The notes beneath the pieces are model-generated. The model was not told the DNA's origin. It did not search any database and saw only the letters and a program-made list of their open reading frames with translations. From assembly GCA_031002005.1 (NCBI GenBank), contig JARYHS010011408.1, positions 223,117,473-223,181,472 on the forward strand: DNA of 64,000 nucleotides, written 5' to 3'. Numbering within the stretch: the stretch's first letter is position 1; every line of letters begins with the position of its first letter. This document shows positions 46,801-58,935 of this stretch, piece after piece. Made by a program: the position numbers and the translations under genes. The DNA is from Vandiemenella viatica. Lineage: Eukaryota > Arthropoda > Insecta > Orthoptera > Morabidae.

Positions 46801-47509
46801 TTAAGTGATTATCTGGACGTCGAAATTTTCTGAAGGCCGTTAACAAATCAAGAAGAAGTTTTCACTTAGTAACATCATTTGTAGATATTATTCGTACTTA
46901 TCGATATTGAAAAATTCTGTCCTTCTTAGATCTTGATGACGTACTGAATACCTGAATACGTATGTTTCTTTACATGGAACATCATACTTGTAGTTTTTTT
47001 TTTTTAATGACGGCATCAGAATATCACAAGGTTGTTATAATCAGACATAAATATAATATTTGTCACAAGTACTAATGAGCGAGTATTGCAGTGCACAAAA
47101 AGATCAGTTTCCTTCTTTTTAAGTTTTTAGAATAATGTTGACTTCATAGAACACATTACCTATATTTTTTTTTCTTTTTTTTGTGATTTCAGTTACACAT
47201 TTTTTGAGCTGCCAAAGATATACAGAGAAGCTAACGAGGACAACCAAGAGCACTTAATTAAGTTTTTTCTTTTGTTTAAAAAAAAATATTGCTTCTAAGA
47301 TGACGTTTTGTATCATCTTTTTCATTGTAACAGAAGAACTGTTTTGGAGATGAGCAACTAACTTCCATGAGAACAATTAATGACAGTAACATTAGAAACA
47401 ATGGCAGTTCTATTATTATATTGGCTCCACAATCTGATGATGAATTCTTGTAGAACTCGATGAAACAAATCGAAAATAAAGAATAAAATCCTTTGATATT
47501 TCGCTTGGT
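43850..47509. other. Unassigned AT-rich intron-like stretch
   Basis: No supported gene. A single coding-like patch at about 45804-45910 (+) reads MKGRKWTQEEKEQHSQRTKE then a Lys-rich end and stop; possibly a transposon fragment. The rest shows nothing recognisable. Confidence 0.45.
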
Positions 47510-47520
47510 TTTCGATATAT

Positions 47521-47844
47521 CATCATCATTTATTGCTTTTCATGGACCTTTGAGGTCTATCGCAGAATACCCAGGTATAGGCCGTCCGGCTATTCCCTTT
47601 GTATTTTCTTTAACCCGGTTCTTTTTACAGAAGTAGGGGGTTGGCCCATCTGCTAACCCTTCTTTCTTTCTCATTTGGGCTTGGGACCTACAGTTTAACG
47701 TGGAATCCGAACCACGGAGCGTCCTGCATAGCTCATATGATTAACACAACTCTCAAATTCCTGCGCCTGCCGGGATTCGTGCCGGGCAGAGAGCACGAAA
47801 GTTTGAAAGCAAGCGCCTAGCCACTGAGGCCACCAGAAACGCTC
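47521..47844 (-). mobile_element. tRNA-derived SINE, family B, long variant
   Basis: Minus strand head gtggcctcagtggctaggc and gcacgaatcccgg, body catatgagctatgc and ccacgttaaactgtaggtcc, then about 160 bp extra 3' sequence and an (atg)n end. Exact 11-bp target duplication tttcgatatat (47510-47520 and 47845-47855). Confidence 0.9.
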
Positions 47845-48024
47845 TTTCGATATATATAGCATGTTAAAATAGTGGTATAGTGTGCTTTTGGGGTGACGTT
47901 TCTTCTTCAACCTAACAACAACCACTAGGATGAAAATAAAACACCTATAGTACATTTCCAGCGTGTTGTGGTGTATTTTTTTTTTTTTTTTTTGTCCACT
48001 GGCCTGGTCTCACCCTAACCTCCT

Positions 48025-48265
48025 CACTTTTGACATACAATATCTCGATAACTAAGCAAGATATCAAATATATATATATATATTTATATTTTGTCTCGTC
48101 GAGTTACATACGAATTCATCATCAAATTTGACTATGGCGAAATTTATTTGTGGTCCAGGCCGCATTTCAGTCTAACTACTTCAATTTTGAGATACGATAT
48201 CTCGAGAACTAAGCGAGATATCAAAAAAAATTATTCTTTACTTTCAATTTGCCTCCATCATCAAA
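48025..48265. repeat. Imperfect direct repeat with inner palindromes
   Basis: Two blocks, about 48040-48075 and 48187-48225, share atatctcga.aactaagc.agatatcaaa; each is itself partly palindromic (atatctcg...cgagatat). A short (ta)n lies at 48068-48081. Origin unknown. Confidence 0.7.
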
Positions 48266-48649
48266 TTGCGACGCCACGGTTATCGTAGAATTCCCGAAAC
48301 AATTATTTTGAAATATCGTGCTCGTGTTACTTATGTGCTATTACTTTCAACATTCGTACATTAAAACCACAAAATATATACATTAATACCACAAAATATA
48401 TACTAATGAAATATGGGTGGATGCATACAACGTATTACGCAAGTATTGTGTGTTATTATCTGCTAATGTTTATTGCAAGTGTTTTCTGTCTTCATTTTTA
48501 GCAAAAATAATTGCATTCCACATTTAATGGCAGATACGGAAGAAGTAGCGTTCTCCAAAACATAGAAGTCAGTAGCGTATAACGATGTTGCACTGCCTGA
48601 GCTAAACAATATTCTAAAGCATTTTGCATGACAGGTGCCCTAGAAATTT

Positions 48650-48912
48650 AGTTTTTACTTGTAAGTTAGGCTACTTCGTTTTTAAAGTGGAGGTTGTTGT
48701 TAGCTTGAAATGCAGCCTAGACCAGAATTAAAACTGACCACTTCTTGTTACAGTATAAGACGAAACAAACTTATTTTCACTTAATCTGCCTTGATTTTCG
48801 AGTCACAACTTATTAGGGGAGAATATGCTTAAGTTTAATTGCAGCCTGGATCAGAATGAAAACTAACGCTGCTTATTACAATGAAAAGCACAAAAAATTT
48901 AGTTTTCGTTTA
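48650..48912. repeat. Dispersed repeat Y, fragment
   Basis: gcagcctagaccagaattaa and gcagcctggatcagaatgaa repeat about 125 bp apart, as in other Y loci. Cut by the adjacent CR1 fragment. Confidence 0.4.
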
Positions 48913-48914
48913 CA

Positions 48915-49385
48915 GGAATTGGAAAGGGTGTAAAAAAGGGCTGCTAGATTTGTTTCTGGAAATTATCGCCTAATGCAATCAGTGACGGATATGATGAAGG
49001 AGCTGGAATGGGATTCATTGCAAGACAGGAGGAGGATGAGGAGGGTCATGGGAGTGCATAGGGCATATACTAGCGATGAGGCATGGAAAGATATTGGAGT
49101 AGGTATGAAAAGTAGTGCGTGGAAGGGAAAAGATGACCATGACCACAAGCTGGAACTCGATTTCAGGCACAAGGGTGTGGGAAGATTCTCTTTTCTATGT
49201 AAGGGTGTCAGGGATTGGAATGAGTTACCAAGAGAAATGATGAATAATTTACCGAAAACATTGAAAGAATTTAAAGATTTTTTGTAGAGGGAAAATGTAG
49301 GTAGGTGCAGGATAGGGTGAATATGGGGGTGTAAGGAAATTGCCACCAGGAGCCTGTGCTCCATTGCAATTAAAATTAAATTAAA
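48915..49385 (+). mobile_element. CR1-like LINE, 3' fragment
   Basis: The last 470 bp of the family at 6605-8488, about 90% similar: LEWDSLQDRRRMRRVMG and GVRDWNELPREMMNNLPKTL are open in 48973-49287, ending ctccattgcaattaaaatta. 5'-truncated. Confidence 0.9.
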
Positions 49386-49389
49386 TTGC

Positions 49390-50467
49390 AATAACTTCTC
49401 GTTATTACAACTAAGGCTGTTTTTCTTTACTACATTGATGGAAAGTTAGCTGCCATATTATACTCGCAACTACCGTTGATGCCAAACATACTTCTACATT
49501 TTTCTTATAGGTTCATTCATTACTGCCTATGGTAACTTCAGTTTTTTTTGTGTATATTTTGTTTCCAGCAGAACTGCATAAGGAAGGTATGCACCAAATT
49601 TCAGACCAACAGGACAATTTCTTCTAGTGTTATTATCATTAGAGCGCCATCTAATTTATTTAACCGTAGTGGCGCAACGTGCAACATTTCAGAGACGATA
49701 TTACTCAATTCTTTGCAAACCCGAGTCCGCATGTTCACTTGGCGCAGTTTATTTCTGCTCGCTGTGAAAGTAAGAGCCACAAGTTTTCTCGGTGCGCTAT
49801 AAATGTCGCCGTGTATAACATGAAGCAGGCCCCATGGTGTGTGTACGCACGTGAAGCAAGCACGAGGTGTCATTTGATCTAGCTCATTACAAACCACACT
49901 TACCATACACAACAGAAGACGTCATTCCTAGCACTATTTCGGCTTCTCTCATTGCTCTGTTACCTAGTTCTTGCTGTAATAATTCTGTTAGTAAACAGTA
50001 GTGAAGTAGATGTTATAATCGCCGGTACCACAAAATCTAAGCGTTTGCATTTACCTCAAGCCAAGGAATATATCAGTAAATAAATAAATTACAACGTTAC
50101 GATAATTCTATCTCTTCTTCAGTATTTCTACTATTTGTCTTCTTTCTTTTTATGCTGGCTGCTAAAATCTTTCTCTGTTTCCTCCTTGCTCAATCCTCAA
50201 AATTATATTACTCTTCAATTATATTTTCCATCAACTAGGTTGAAAGCTGTTTGTAAAGCAAAGATTGTTATTTTTTCAAAGCTGTCTTACCAGTCAAACT
50301 AACTTCCAATTTGCTTATGATATTGAAATCTTATGTCAATCATTAGTGCTCTTAGTATCAATTTCTCTCTTCTGCAAGGCAGAAAAAATTCTCATGGCAA
50401 GATTTTAATACTTTTGAACATCTAAAGAAAGAATTGTTTCCTGATATTCACCTGTCTTTCTAAACAC
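49390..50467. other. Unassigned sequence
   Basis: Overlapping short open frames around 49548-49912 are not recognisable; otherwise AT-rich. Confidence 0.4.
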
Positions 50468-52300
50468 TTTTTTTTTTTTTTTTTGCTGTCGTGAATCCTT
50501 TAATAGTTTGATGCAATCCTCCATCCTTTCTTATCCTGTGCTGACCTCTTCATTTCTACATACCCCATACAGCCCACGTCCTCAGTTATCTGTTTCATAT
50601 ATTCTAATCTCTGGCTTCCTCTACAGTTCTTACCTTCGACTGTTCCCTCCACTAACAAATTAACCAATCCTGCATGTCTCAAAATATGACCTACCAGCCT
50701 GTCTCTTCTTTCTGTAAGCTTCTTCCACAAACTTCTTTTCTCACCCACCATTTCCAAAACTCGTTCATTTCTTACTTTGTCTGTCCACTTAATTTTCAGC
50801 ATTCTTCTGTAGCACCACATCTCAAATGCTTCAATTATCTTTATTTTCGGTTTTTCTAAAGTCCATGTTTCACTACCATAAAGTGCTGTGCTCCACACAA
50901 AGAGTTTTAAAAAGTTCTTTCTAATTCCTAGATCAATATTTGAAACTAAAAGGTTTTTCTTTTTCATGAAGGCTCTTTATGCTAATGCTTTTCTGCTTTT
51001 AACATCATTCCTGTTTCGGCCATCGGTTGTAATTTTACTTCCAAAGTAACAGAATTCTCTTACTTCTCCTATTGCATCCGATCCTATTTTTATATTTAAT
51101 CCACTAGTATTGGTATCATTTCTGCTACATTTAATCACTTTTGTCTTGCTTTGATTTATATTCAGTCCAAAATCTTCCTTCAGTATTTTGTTCATGCCAT
51201 TCAGTAACTTCTCAATATCCTATCGTAGCATACTGATTTTTTCTACCTGAAAACTTATGCCACGTGGAAATTTTTCTTTGTCTTTCTTCATTGCTTCTTC
51301 TACATACAAGTTGAATATTAACGGGGATAGACTACAACCTTGTCTCACACCCTTTTTAACTGATGCATGTCTCTCGTGATTCTCTACTTTTATTACAGCC
51401 ACTTGATTCTTTAGGCCTGACTTCTTTAAAATTTTGAACATCTTGTCCCACCTAACATTATCGAAAACTTTTTCTAAATCAACAAATGCCATAAAAGTAT
51501 CTTGATCCGCCCTTCAAGTATTAATATTAAAGCCAGAATTGCTTCCCTTGTACCGCGATTTTTCCTAAACCCAAACTGATCTTCACCTACTATCTCTTCT
51601 ACTACCCTTTCCATCCTTCTGTATATTATTCTGGTCAATAATTTTGAAGCATGTGTTGTTAGACTAATGGTGCGATAATTCTCACATTTGTCGGCTTGTG
51701 CTTTCTTTGGAAGTGTGAAGATGATATTTTTATTAAAATCAGTTGGAATTTCTCATGTTTCATAACTTTTTGATATCAGCTTAAATAATCTTTCGATTCC
51801 TTCCTCTATTAGGGATTTAAGAAGTTCTGCAGGGATCTCATCAATTCCAACTGCCTTATTTGCTTTCAAGTCATTCAGAGCTTTATTAAATTCTGTCCTT
51901 AAAACAGGATCTCCTAAGTCATCATTGTCGACATCGCCTTCCTTTTCCATTACACTATAGTTCAAGTCGTCCCCATCATAAAGTTTCTCAATGTATTCCT
52001 TCCATCGGTTAGCTCTATCTTCTGACCTTAAAAGAGGTTTCCCATCGGCAGCTTTAATGTTCATACCTCTTTTCTTCATTTCTCCAAAATTCTGTTTGAT
52101 CTTTCTGTAGGCAACCTCTACTTTACCTACGACCATTTCCTTTTCTAATTCTTCACACTTTGCTTGTATCCATTTTTCTTTTGCTATTTTGCATTTCCTA
52201 TTTATTTGATTTCTAAATTGCCTGTACTGCTCTCTTCCTGCTTCATCCTGAGTATTTTTGTACCTTCTCCTCTGATCCATCAACTCCAAAACTTCTATTG
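50468..52300 (-). mobile_element. 5'-truncated LINE with poly-A tail (endonuclease-reverse transcriptase type)
   Basis: Poly-T at 50468-50484 marks the 3' tail in minus orientation. The remaining 1.8 kb is ORF2 from before the RT to the C-terminus. The same family is at 59979-60962. Confidence 0.88.
50500..52289 (-). pseudogene. LINE reverse transcriptase, broken
   Basis: Minus strand pieces in order: pre-RT region (KPLLRSEDRANRWKEYIEKL, KANKAVGIDEIPAELLKS) at 51753-52289; block A FVDLEKVFDNVRWDKMF and VRQGCSLSPLIFNLYVEEA at 51220-51492; FGLNINQSKTKVIKC at 50977-51195; then a C-terminal domain with ALYGSETWTLEKPK, FEMWCYRRMLKIKWTDKV and LVGHILRHAGL at 50500-50967. Stops and frameshifts separate them, and the ADD box is lost just past ISMLR. 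The C-terminal part resembles RTE/CR1-group 'endonuclease-reverse transcriptase' proteins; clade uncertain. The endonuclease half is absent. Confidence 0.87.
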
Positions 52301-53144
52301 TTTGGCGGTTTTTTCAAATATAAATGATTTCAGTAGTTGTTGTTTTGTATGTCCATATTTACTGTTGTTTTTTCTGTGTCGATGTTTCTATTTTATTTTA
52401 GCTTCAGTGTTTTGTATAGAAGACTGAAAAAACAAAACAGCACCGCATAAACTACAAAAACTCCATGCTTAGTAAACAAAACAGAACGGCCATTTGCAAG
52501 TAATAACAAACACATAGTGCAGTGCAAAAGTGTAGTGTTGTGAATCTCAAACATGAAGACACTTCCCACCGAAAATGCAAAAGCACTGATTCTGAGAATG
52601 GAGCTAAAAGAAATACAATAGACCACAAAATGTAAGTAGATTATAAGTTAGATAATAATTCATTCCACTGTACAAACCACAAACATAACCTGCTTACAAC
52701 TTTTGTACATAATTAACAGAAAAAACCCGCTGAAGATGCTTCTGCAAAAGAAGTGAAACGCGTACGGGAGACAAACAAACATAAAAAAGTCAATTGCTTT
52801 GGCGTAATTTATTTATTAATATTACCAGCAATTGAGGAAAAAATGATCCACAACATCCAGATATACAATTGTATTTAGCTAAGCAGTTGCGAGGAAATGA
52901 ACTGCAAGAACACTGCGTTTAACCAGTTATTTTTTGACAGTTTTAGAAAGTATTTATTTTCTATGTAGATGTTTTCATTACCTTCTCTATCACTGTTATA
53001 GAAGTTCAGAGAAATGAATTGCCAGAACTGAGTTCAACCAATCAGTTTTGATGGCTTATAAGCTAGTATTACACTAATTTTCGTTTTTCAAAGTCAGCTA
53101 TCACAGACAATAACGATATAACGTTGTTTCTATCAATCTAAATA
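52301..53144. other. Unassigned, with repeat Y fragment at about 52860-53120
   Basis: Contains gcttctgcaaaagaagtgaa and acgcgtacgg (52728-52766), which recurs near 55640-55695 (inverted) and 55830-55855. The 52860-53120 part has the Y blocks tttagctaagcagttgcgag and gaactgcaagaac. No gene. Confidence 0.4.
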
Positions 53145-53372
53145 TTTATTTATTTTTCTTCTTATGGCTTTACGCCTTGTCAACGTCATGGTCATTAGAA
53201 GTGGGATGGGATTGGGGAAAAGGAACGGGAAGAAATTCGGCCATGGCGTTTTGAAGGAAGCATCTCAGCATTCGCCTGGAGTGATTTGGGGAAAGCATGA
53301 AAAACCCAAGTCTGGATGCCATGATGGGGATTAGAAACCGCCTCCTCCCGAATGCGAGGCCAGAACGTTAAC
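53145..53372 (-). mobile_element. SINE family A
   Basis: Tail ttttcttcttatggctttac, body cgcctggagtgatttgggga and ccaagtctggatgcc, head gaatgcgaggccagaacgtt in minus orientation. A few bases of the extreme 5' end are missing. Confidence 0.85.
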
Positions 53373-53539
53373 TAAGTATTTAAATCATTTCTCGGTGGAC
53401 ACAGTTCCTAATTAAAAACGGCTACGCGCGTGGCAGGACCCGAGCCGGAGTCTTTTAGCAAGCATATATTTAAATGAAGTCGGAGAAGTATTTTATTTGT
53501 GGGTAAGATTTTAATTTCTGCTGACGTTTCGCAAGAAAC

Positions 53540-53757
53540 GCGCATAAGTCACTCAAAGCAGGAAGCGTCATGAACGGGGCGCCGACGGCTCCATTGAACA
53601 TCAGAGCCTGGTAGTGGGCCCGCGTTCCAGAAACACACATATGCCAACAAACAGCTGCCACGGACGAGCGTAAAAATAAGACGGCTTCAGCGCCGGGGCG
53701 GGGCGCCGGAGAGACAGCACCAGCCAACTCGGCTAAGGGGGGACAGGCGGGGGATTA
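53540..53757. other. GC-rich island without recognised gene
   Basis: Strikingly GC-rich (cgccggggcggggcgccgg) against AT-rich flanks. A minus-strand open frame 53470-53727 (85 codons) covers it, but its product is unrecognised and no good splice or start context stands out. Confidence 0.35.
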
Positions 53758-55415
53758 TGCTTTCTTCTTGGGGATACTCTTGAAAATTCTGATATCATCT
53801 CCTACACGCTGACCAGGTGCAAGGACACTTATAAAATGAGACTGCAGACATTGCGGTAGCATTTTTTGGGTTCTATTGATTGTTTTTTGTTTTTTTGTTT
53901 TAAGTGAAACTTCTTTGGACACGGTAGGGACAAATTTGTTAGAGTCACGCATTGAGTGCACATGCGCACTCAACGATGCTTTGATGCAAGCAGCTACTCA
54001 TGTCAAACAATGGATCACATTAAATGTGAAACACATATTTCTTATTTCAGTTAATATAAACTTTTGATTAAAATAGTGTATGATACAAATTCACCAAATA
54101 CGATGGAAGTAGAATAATAATAACAATAATAAAATAGCAATATAAGTTGGTATTAATAATAATAATAATCATCATCATCCTCTTCTACATACTATCTGTA
54201 AACATGATATAGTAAAATAGTTTTAATTTGTTCCAAATAATTATTTGTTTTGCTGATGTCTCCTGCATTATATTGATTGTAAAAACAGTAGTCAGATAAT
54301 TTTATCTCAAACTGTTCTCTGCTATAAAAGCTCTACACACAAAATACAGACTAATGATCGATGCATAATACTCTATAATCTACTGAAGTGTAATTTAAAA
54401 TTTTGGAAACATCCATTTTTTACAATAACTTGAACAAAGTTCCTGTTAACTGTACAAATGCAATAAAAATAGTATCCATCCTCGACTAAATTACGAAAGA
54501 AACGTCAAAAACAAAAAAATACACAGAAAAAAAACAGAGAAAATGTACAGACACAAAAATATATAAAACCCATTGAAATTTCACTTCTTGCGTATGTACT
54601 CACTGATACACACAATTTACCTTTCTTCTTTTTGTTGTTGTTCTTGTTTTATCATAGTCGAGTTCTGCATGATATATTCTCTGCAGGTTGTAATGTTTTT
54701 CTTATGAGGGTACGTACAAATTGTGGCATTTCTGGTGGGAAGGCATACATTAACAAATTTCCCCAACTTCTTAACGATATCTGCTTTTGCATCATCTATT
54801 CGCTATTGACCTCTAACATAAATGTAATTAAGGTTGCGTTTCCCATTATGTTGGAAAGCACATTTTATGTCCTTTCAATCTTTTAGAAGCACTAATGTAA
54901 GATTACTTTATACTATTTGTATTTGTCTTTCTCTTTTAATAGTTTGTCATTCGATCATTTAATAGTGATAACATCTAGAACCACTTTTCAACATCTTATT
55001 TATTGATCAACGATACATCTCTCAGAATCTCATATATATTTTAATTATAACAGTTTATAGCCGATTACAATACTTCTTATTAGTTTTATTTTTATTAAAA
55101 AGAGTCCATCGTCAACTTTCTCCATGATTTCTATTTCTGAGTCCTTATCTTGACTATTATTCACATTATCGACCTTTCATATTTACTCTTTGCTGTCAGT
55201 CGTTCTCTGCTTTCATTATTCTTTTTCACTAGGTACCTTTCTGTAAATAGAATTTGATATTAATTATCTTTTCAGCCGTGTAATTTTATTACAATAAACA
55301 CACCATCACCATCGGCTTTTTCCGTCTGTTGTGAAGTATGTTTGTTACAACGTGATGTTGTTCCCAGTCCCTAACATTGGCTACGTTATCCTCTGACCGT
55401 TCTTTTAGGTGGAAA
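53758..55415. other. Unassigned AT-rich sequence
   Basis: Includes an (aat)/(cat) microsatellite at about 54115-54182. No gene seen. Confidence 0.5.
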
Positions 55416-55419
55416 ACGA

Positions 55420-55620
55420 GCGGTATGCTTGTTAGGTGGTTAAAGTGCTCACCTTGAAAATGAAGGGCCCTGTATTCGAACCGGTACAGTCAGGAATTTT
55501 TATGGACTGTTATTTCTTCATGTGATATACGTTATCGCGCTCCGCGGTCCGGAATTTACATTCAGCCAACACAGAGTAACTCTGCTATCCGGTCGCTTAC
55601 TGCCGGTGTAACCAAATTTT
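55420..55620 (+). mobile_element. Possible tRNA-derived SINE, another family
   Basis: A-box-like taggtggttaaagtgctc and B-box-like gtattcgaaccgg are spaced as in tRNA-derived heads, followed by a body with no ORF. One copy only. Confidence 0.5.
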
Positions 55621-56618
55621 TCATTCATTCATTTGTTAGCGAACGTGTTTCACTTCTTTCACAGAAGCATCTTAAGCGGTTTTTAATTTTCTATTAAATT
55701 GTAGTGTAATGGAAGTTAGTATTATAAATATAAACCGAACAGAAAATTACTTGCTGAACGAGAATGGTGCAAGGAATAAAGTAAATAGATAAATAAATCA
55801 AAGTAAATACAAAATGAAAAGTAGCTGAAAATGGTTCTTCGAATGAAGTGAAACGCATTCACTAAAAAAAAATAAACGGAAAAAATGGAATGAATTGGCA
55901 GTAACTACTTATCCACATATTTATAAATATTATCTAAATTTCACTAAAATGCTCTAAAAATTCTAGTTATCAACCATTTACCATTTTAATGCGAAAAAAC
56001 TATCTGTTAAGAGATCTAAGGTAAATTTCAACAACACTTGGCAAACAAGCTATTTATTCATGACACTTTGTAAATTATATAGATTTTTATCCTGATTATA
56101 TCAACGTTAGATCTTATCTTTTCTCTTCTAAATAATGAGTTTAGCCATATTGTCAAGGTTTGATTAGAGATTGGACTGACCGGAGAGATTTCTTTCTCCT
56201 TGTAGTCTTCAGGATCTTGAGATTTCTTTCGTTCTTGTCGACTGATCTGGAACTCAATCTAACAGTATTAAGTCATCTGACACCAGCCGTTTAGTTTCGG
56301 TACGGTGACCGTTGCTGGTAAATATTAGTACTAGGCAACATGGTAGCAGGTGCAGCTGCAAATCGGGATGTTATCTATTTCCAACTATGGAACAAAAGAC
56401 TTTTAACCAGTTAAACCTTGTTTATTGGTTCACTAAAAGCTGCATAGTATAATCAACAATGTTATAGCTACGAGTCTGGAACCTAAGTCTCAATATGATA
56501 AGATGAATAAAATCGGAAAGTCTTTCATCTGGAAAAGTTACGTTGGCTGGCTACGCTAACTGGTGAGAGTGCCTCAAGATGTTACCCTCTCTATTGCTGA
56601 CGATATAATGAGAGCGAA
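55621..56618. other. Unassigned AT-rich sequence
   Basis: Only the short recurring motif aga-gcttct...gaagtgaaacg at 55640-55695 and 55830-55855 was noted. Confidence 0.45.
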
Positions 56619-56858
56619 ATTTTTTTTTAACTTATGGCTTTAAGCTTAGCCAACGTCGAGGTCATTACATGCGGGATGGGACTGGGGACAAGGAACAGGG
56701 AGGAATTTGGCCATGGCCCTTTTGAAGGAAGCATCTCGGCATTCTCCTGGAGTGATTTGGGGAAACCATGAAAACCCAAATCTGGATGCCCAGATGGAGA
56801 TTCGAACCGGCGTTCTCCAGATTGCGCGGCCAGAGCGTTAACCGCTCACCTACCATAT
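56619..56858 (-). mobile_element. SINE family A, near full-length copy
   Basis: Minus orientation, poly-T tail at 56619-56628, tctcctggagtgatttgggg, caaatctggatgcccag, gattcgaaccggcgt (B box) and gccagagcgttaaccgctca (A box). Confidence 0.9.
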
Positions 56859-57519
56859 TCGTTGTGCAGCTCTAAGCTAAACCAGTCTTGACGTCTGTGA
56901 ATGGAAATTTGTACCAGCTAAGATGACATCTGCATTAGCTTATCAGCACTTTTACGAACAAATAACCTCTGCCGATACAGCAGCACGTGTATACCGATTT
57001 TAATTCGACGTCAAACTTAACGTTTTAAAGTCTGATTATTCACTTAAAATCTTAATATCTCCAATAAACATAGTGAATGAACAAGAAATATAGTATTTCT
57101 CTGGCTGTTTTATATTCTTTCAATTTGATATATTCATGACTGTTGGGAAAATTCAGTGGGAAAACATTTGCTATTCAATCGACAGAAATGAGCAAAAGTA
57201 ATGTAACTGATACAGATGGAAAACTCGCTGATGATATTAGCATGTGAACTGAACTGCAAGCCCTGGATGCTACCAACTGGATCAAAGATGCAATAACGAG
57301 GCATGTAAACCATCAAAACCCACTTTACTGCTGCCTTGCATGGGGCAACTTACCTATACTAACTGCAATGTTTGTCCATAAGTTTGATAAATGGGCAGTA
57401 AAAGAGGGTTTCAGAGACTGAAATCATCTGGCAGAGCACAATTAGGTTTCGCAGTGTTTGTGCCATCCAAAGATTTTCTTGTCTTCTCTGATCAGGGCAT
57501 GCAAAGAAAGCTTCACTTT

Positions 57520-57772
57520 GCCGGCCTCGGTAGCGTAGGGGCTAGAGTGCTAGTTCCGCGTGCCGAAGGCCGCCGGTTCGAATCCGGCCGCGGGCATGGA
57601 TGTTAAGTGTTGTGTGTCTGTGTGAATGTCCTGTCCGTCCTGTGGCGTCCATACATTGGAGAAATACAATAAATACACTGGATTACGACTTATATACTGA
57701 AAGCAATTATAATTACATTGAGCTGGCTGTATGGCCTCCGTTGCCAAATGCAATTAAAAAAAAAAAAAAAAA
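57520..57772 (+). mobile_element. tRNA-derived SINE, family C
   Basis: Head gccggcctcggtagcgtagg, B box ggttcgaatcc, body gagctggctgtatggcc, and A tail of about 20. A 13-bp near-duplicate aaagcttc(a/c)cttt flanks it (57507-57519 and 57773-57785). Confidence 0.9.
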
Positions 57773-57786
57773 AAAGCTTCCCTTTC

Positions 57787-58935
57787 AGATGCACTTTCCA
57801 TTATATTACTAGATAAATAACTAACCTGTGATATTCTCACATTGTTTAGTGGAGGAGCTGTAATTTTTGAGAATTGAAAATTACCTATCCCACCAACTAG
57901 ATTTGGATTTTGTGGTTTGACGGAAATAAAACTTACAGTTGTATAAGAAATTAGTGACATTTCATTTTGCTTACTCTAAACTCTCAGTTAACATAATCTG
58001 AAATTCTTACACAATTTTACAGATAAAATATTATTTCACGTTTCTTTCTTTGGGAAACCAGCTTTTAGAAATGCCCTCTTATGGTATTCGTATAATGTTC
58101 CGATGTTTATTCAAGAAAATGACGTGTATTATTTTTACTATGTGTGATAAGGATGTGAATTCATGGAGGAAAAAATGCGAAGAGGATACTTTGAATGTTT
58201 TGGTTATTAATAAGAGTATGAGTAATGAAATTGTAACTAGATGACTAAATTTAAAAAAATGAACGTAGGCTAAATAGTTTAAAGGACTTGTTGACTATTT
58301 ATTATTGTTTCTATGTATCTCTTGCTGTTGATTCTGAGTTGGATGGACAATTGTATAAGGCGATTGAAGTTCTGGAAAAACTAGTGTTTTACTCGGGTGA
58401 CCACGAGCTGTGTCACAAACCGACCAGTAGTTTTTACATTATTACCATTCATCGCAGCTTGCTAACCGACAGAGACAGATCAAAACAAGACAACCAGTTG
58501 ATTCCTTCTCAGTAGCTTATAAATAGCGCTCAAAACTCACCAACTAACAAATGTCTTAAATTTACAAACTTTTTCTGCCTAACAGTTTTATTTTATATAT
58601 AGTTTATGCCATCTACCTGCCAGTTCTTTCATATCGCTTCTGTTTGCTCAATCCCGGTAGAGAAACAAGCCCAGTGATCAGTAAAATGGATATCGAAAGA
58701 CAACTAAAAACAACGATTATAATCGTAGGCGGGGTTGAACGATCTTCCCCTCTTAAATAAGGTGGATGATAACCTAAACATGTCCAGCTTTACCTTACAG
58801 ACATTAATTTTTTTAACTGGAAGCTCAGTCGTCTTCTGGCGTTTTGTGTACGTTTTGCTATCTGTTTACTGCAATGTACATCAAGCGCAGAAAAATGACT
58901 AACACAATTCTGAATGAAATAAAAACACTTGGAGA
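57787..58935. other. Unassigned sequence
   Basis: Short open frames 58050-58244 and 58288-58515 (+) have no recognisable domain or splice support. Confidence 0.4.
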
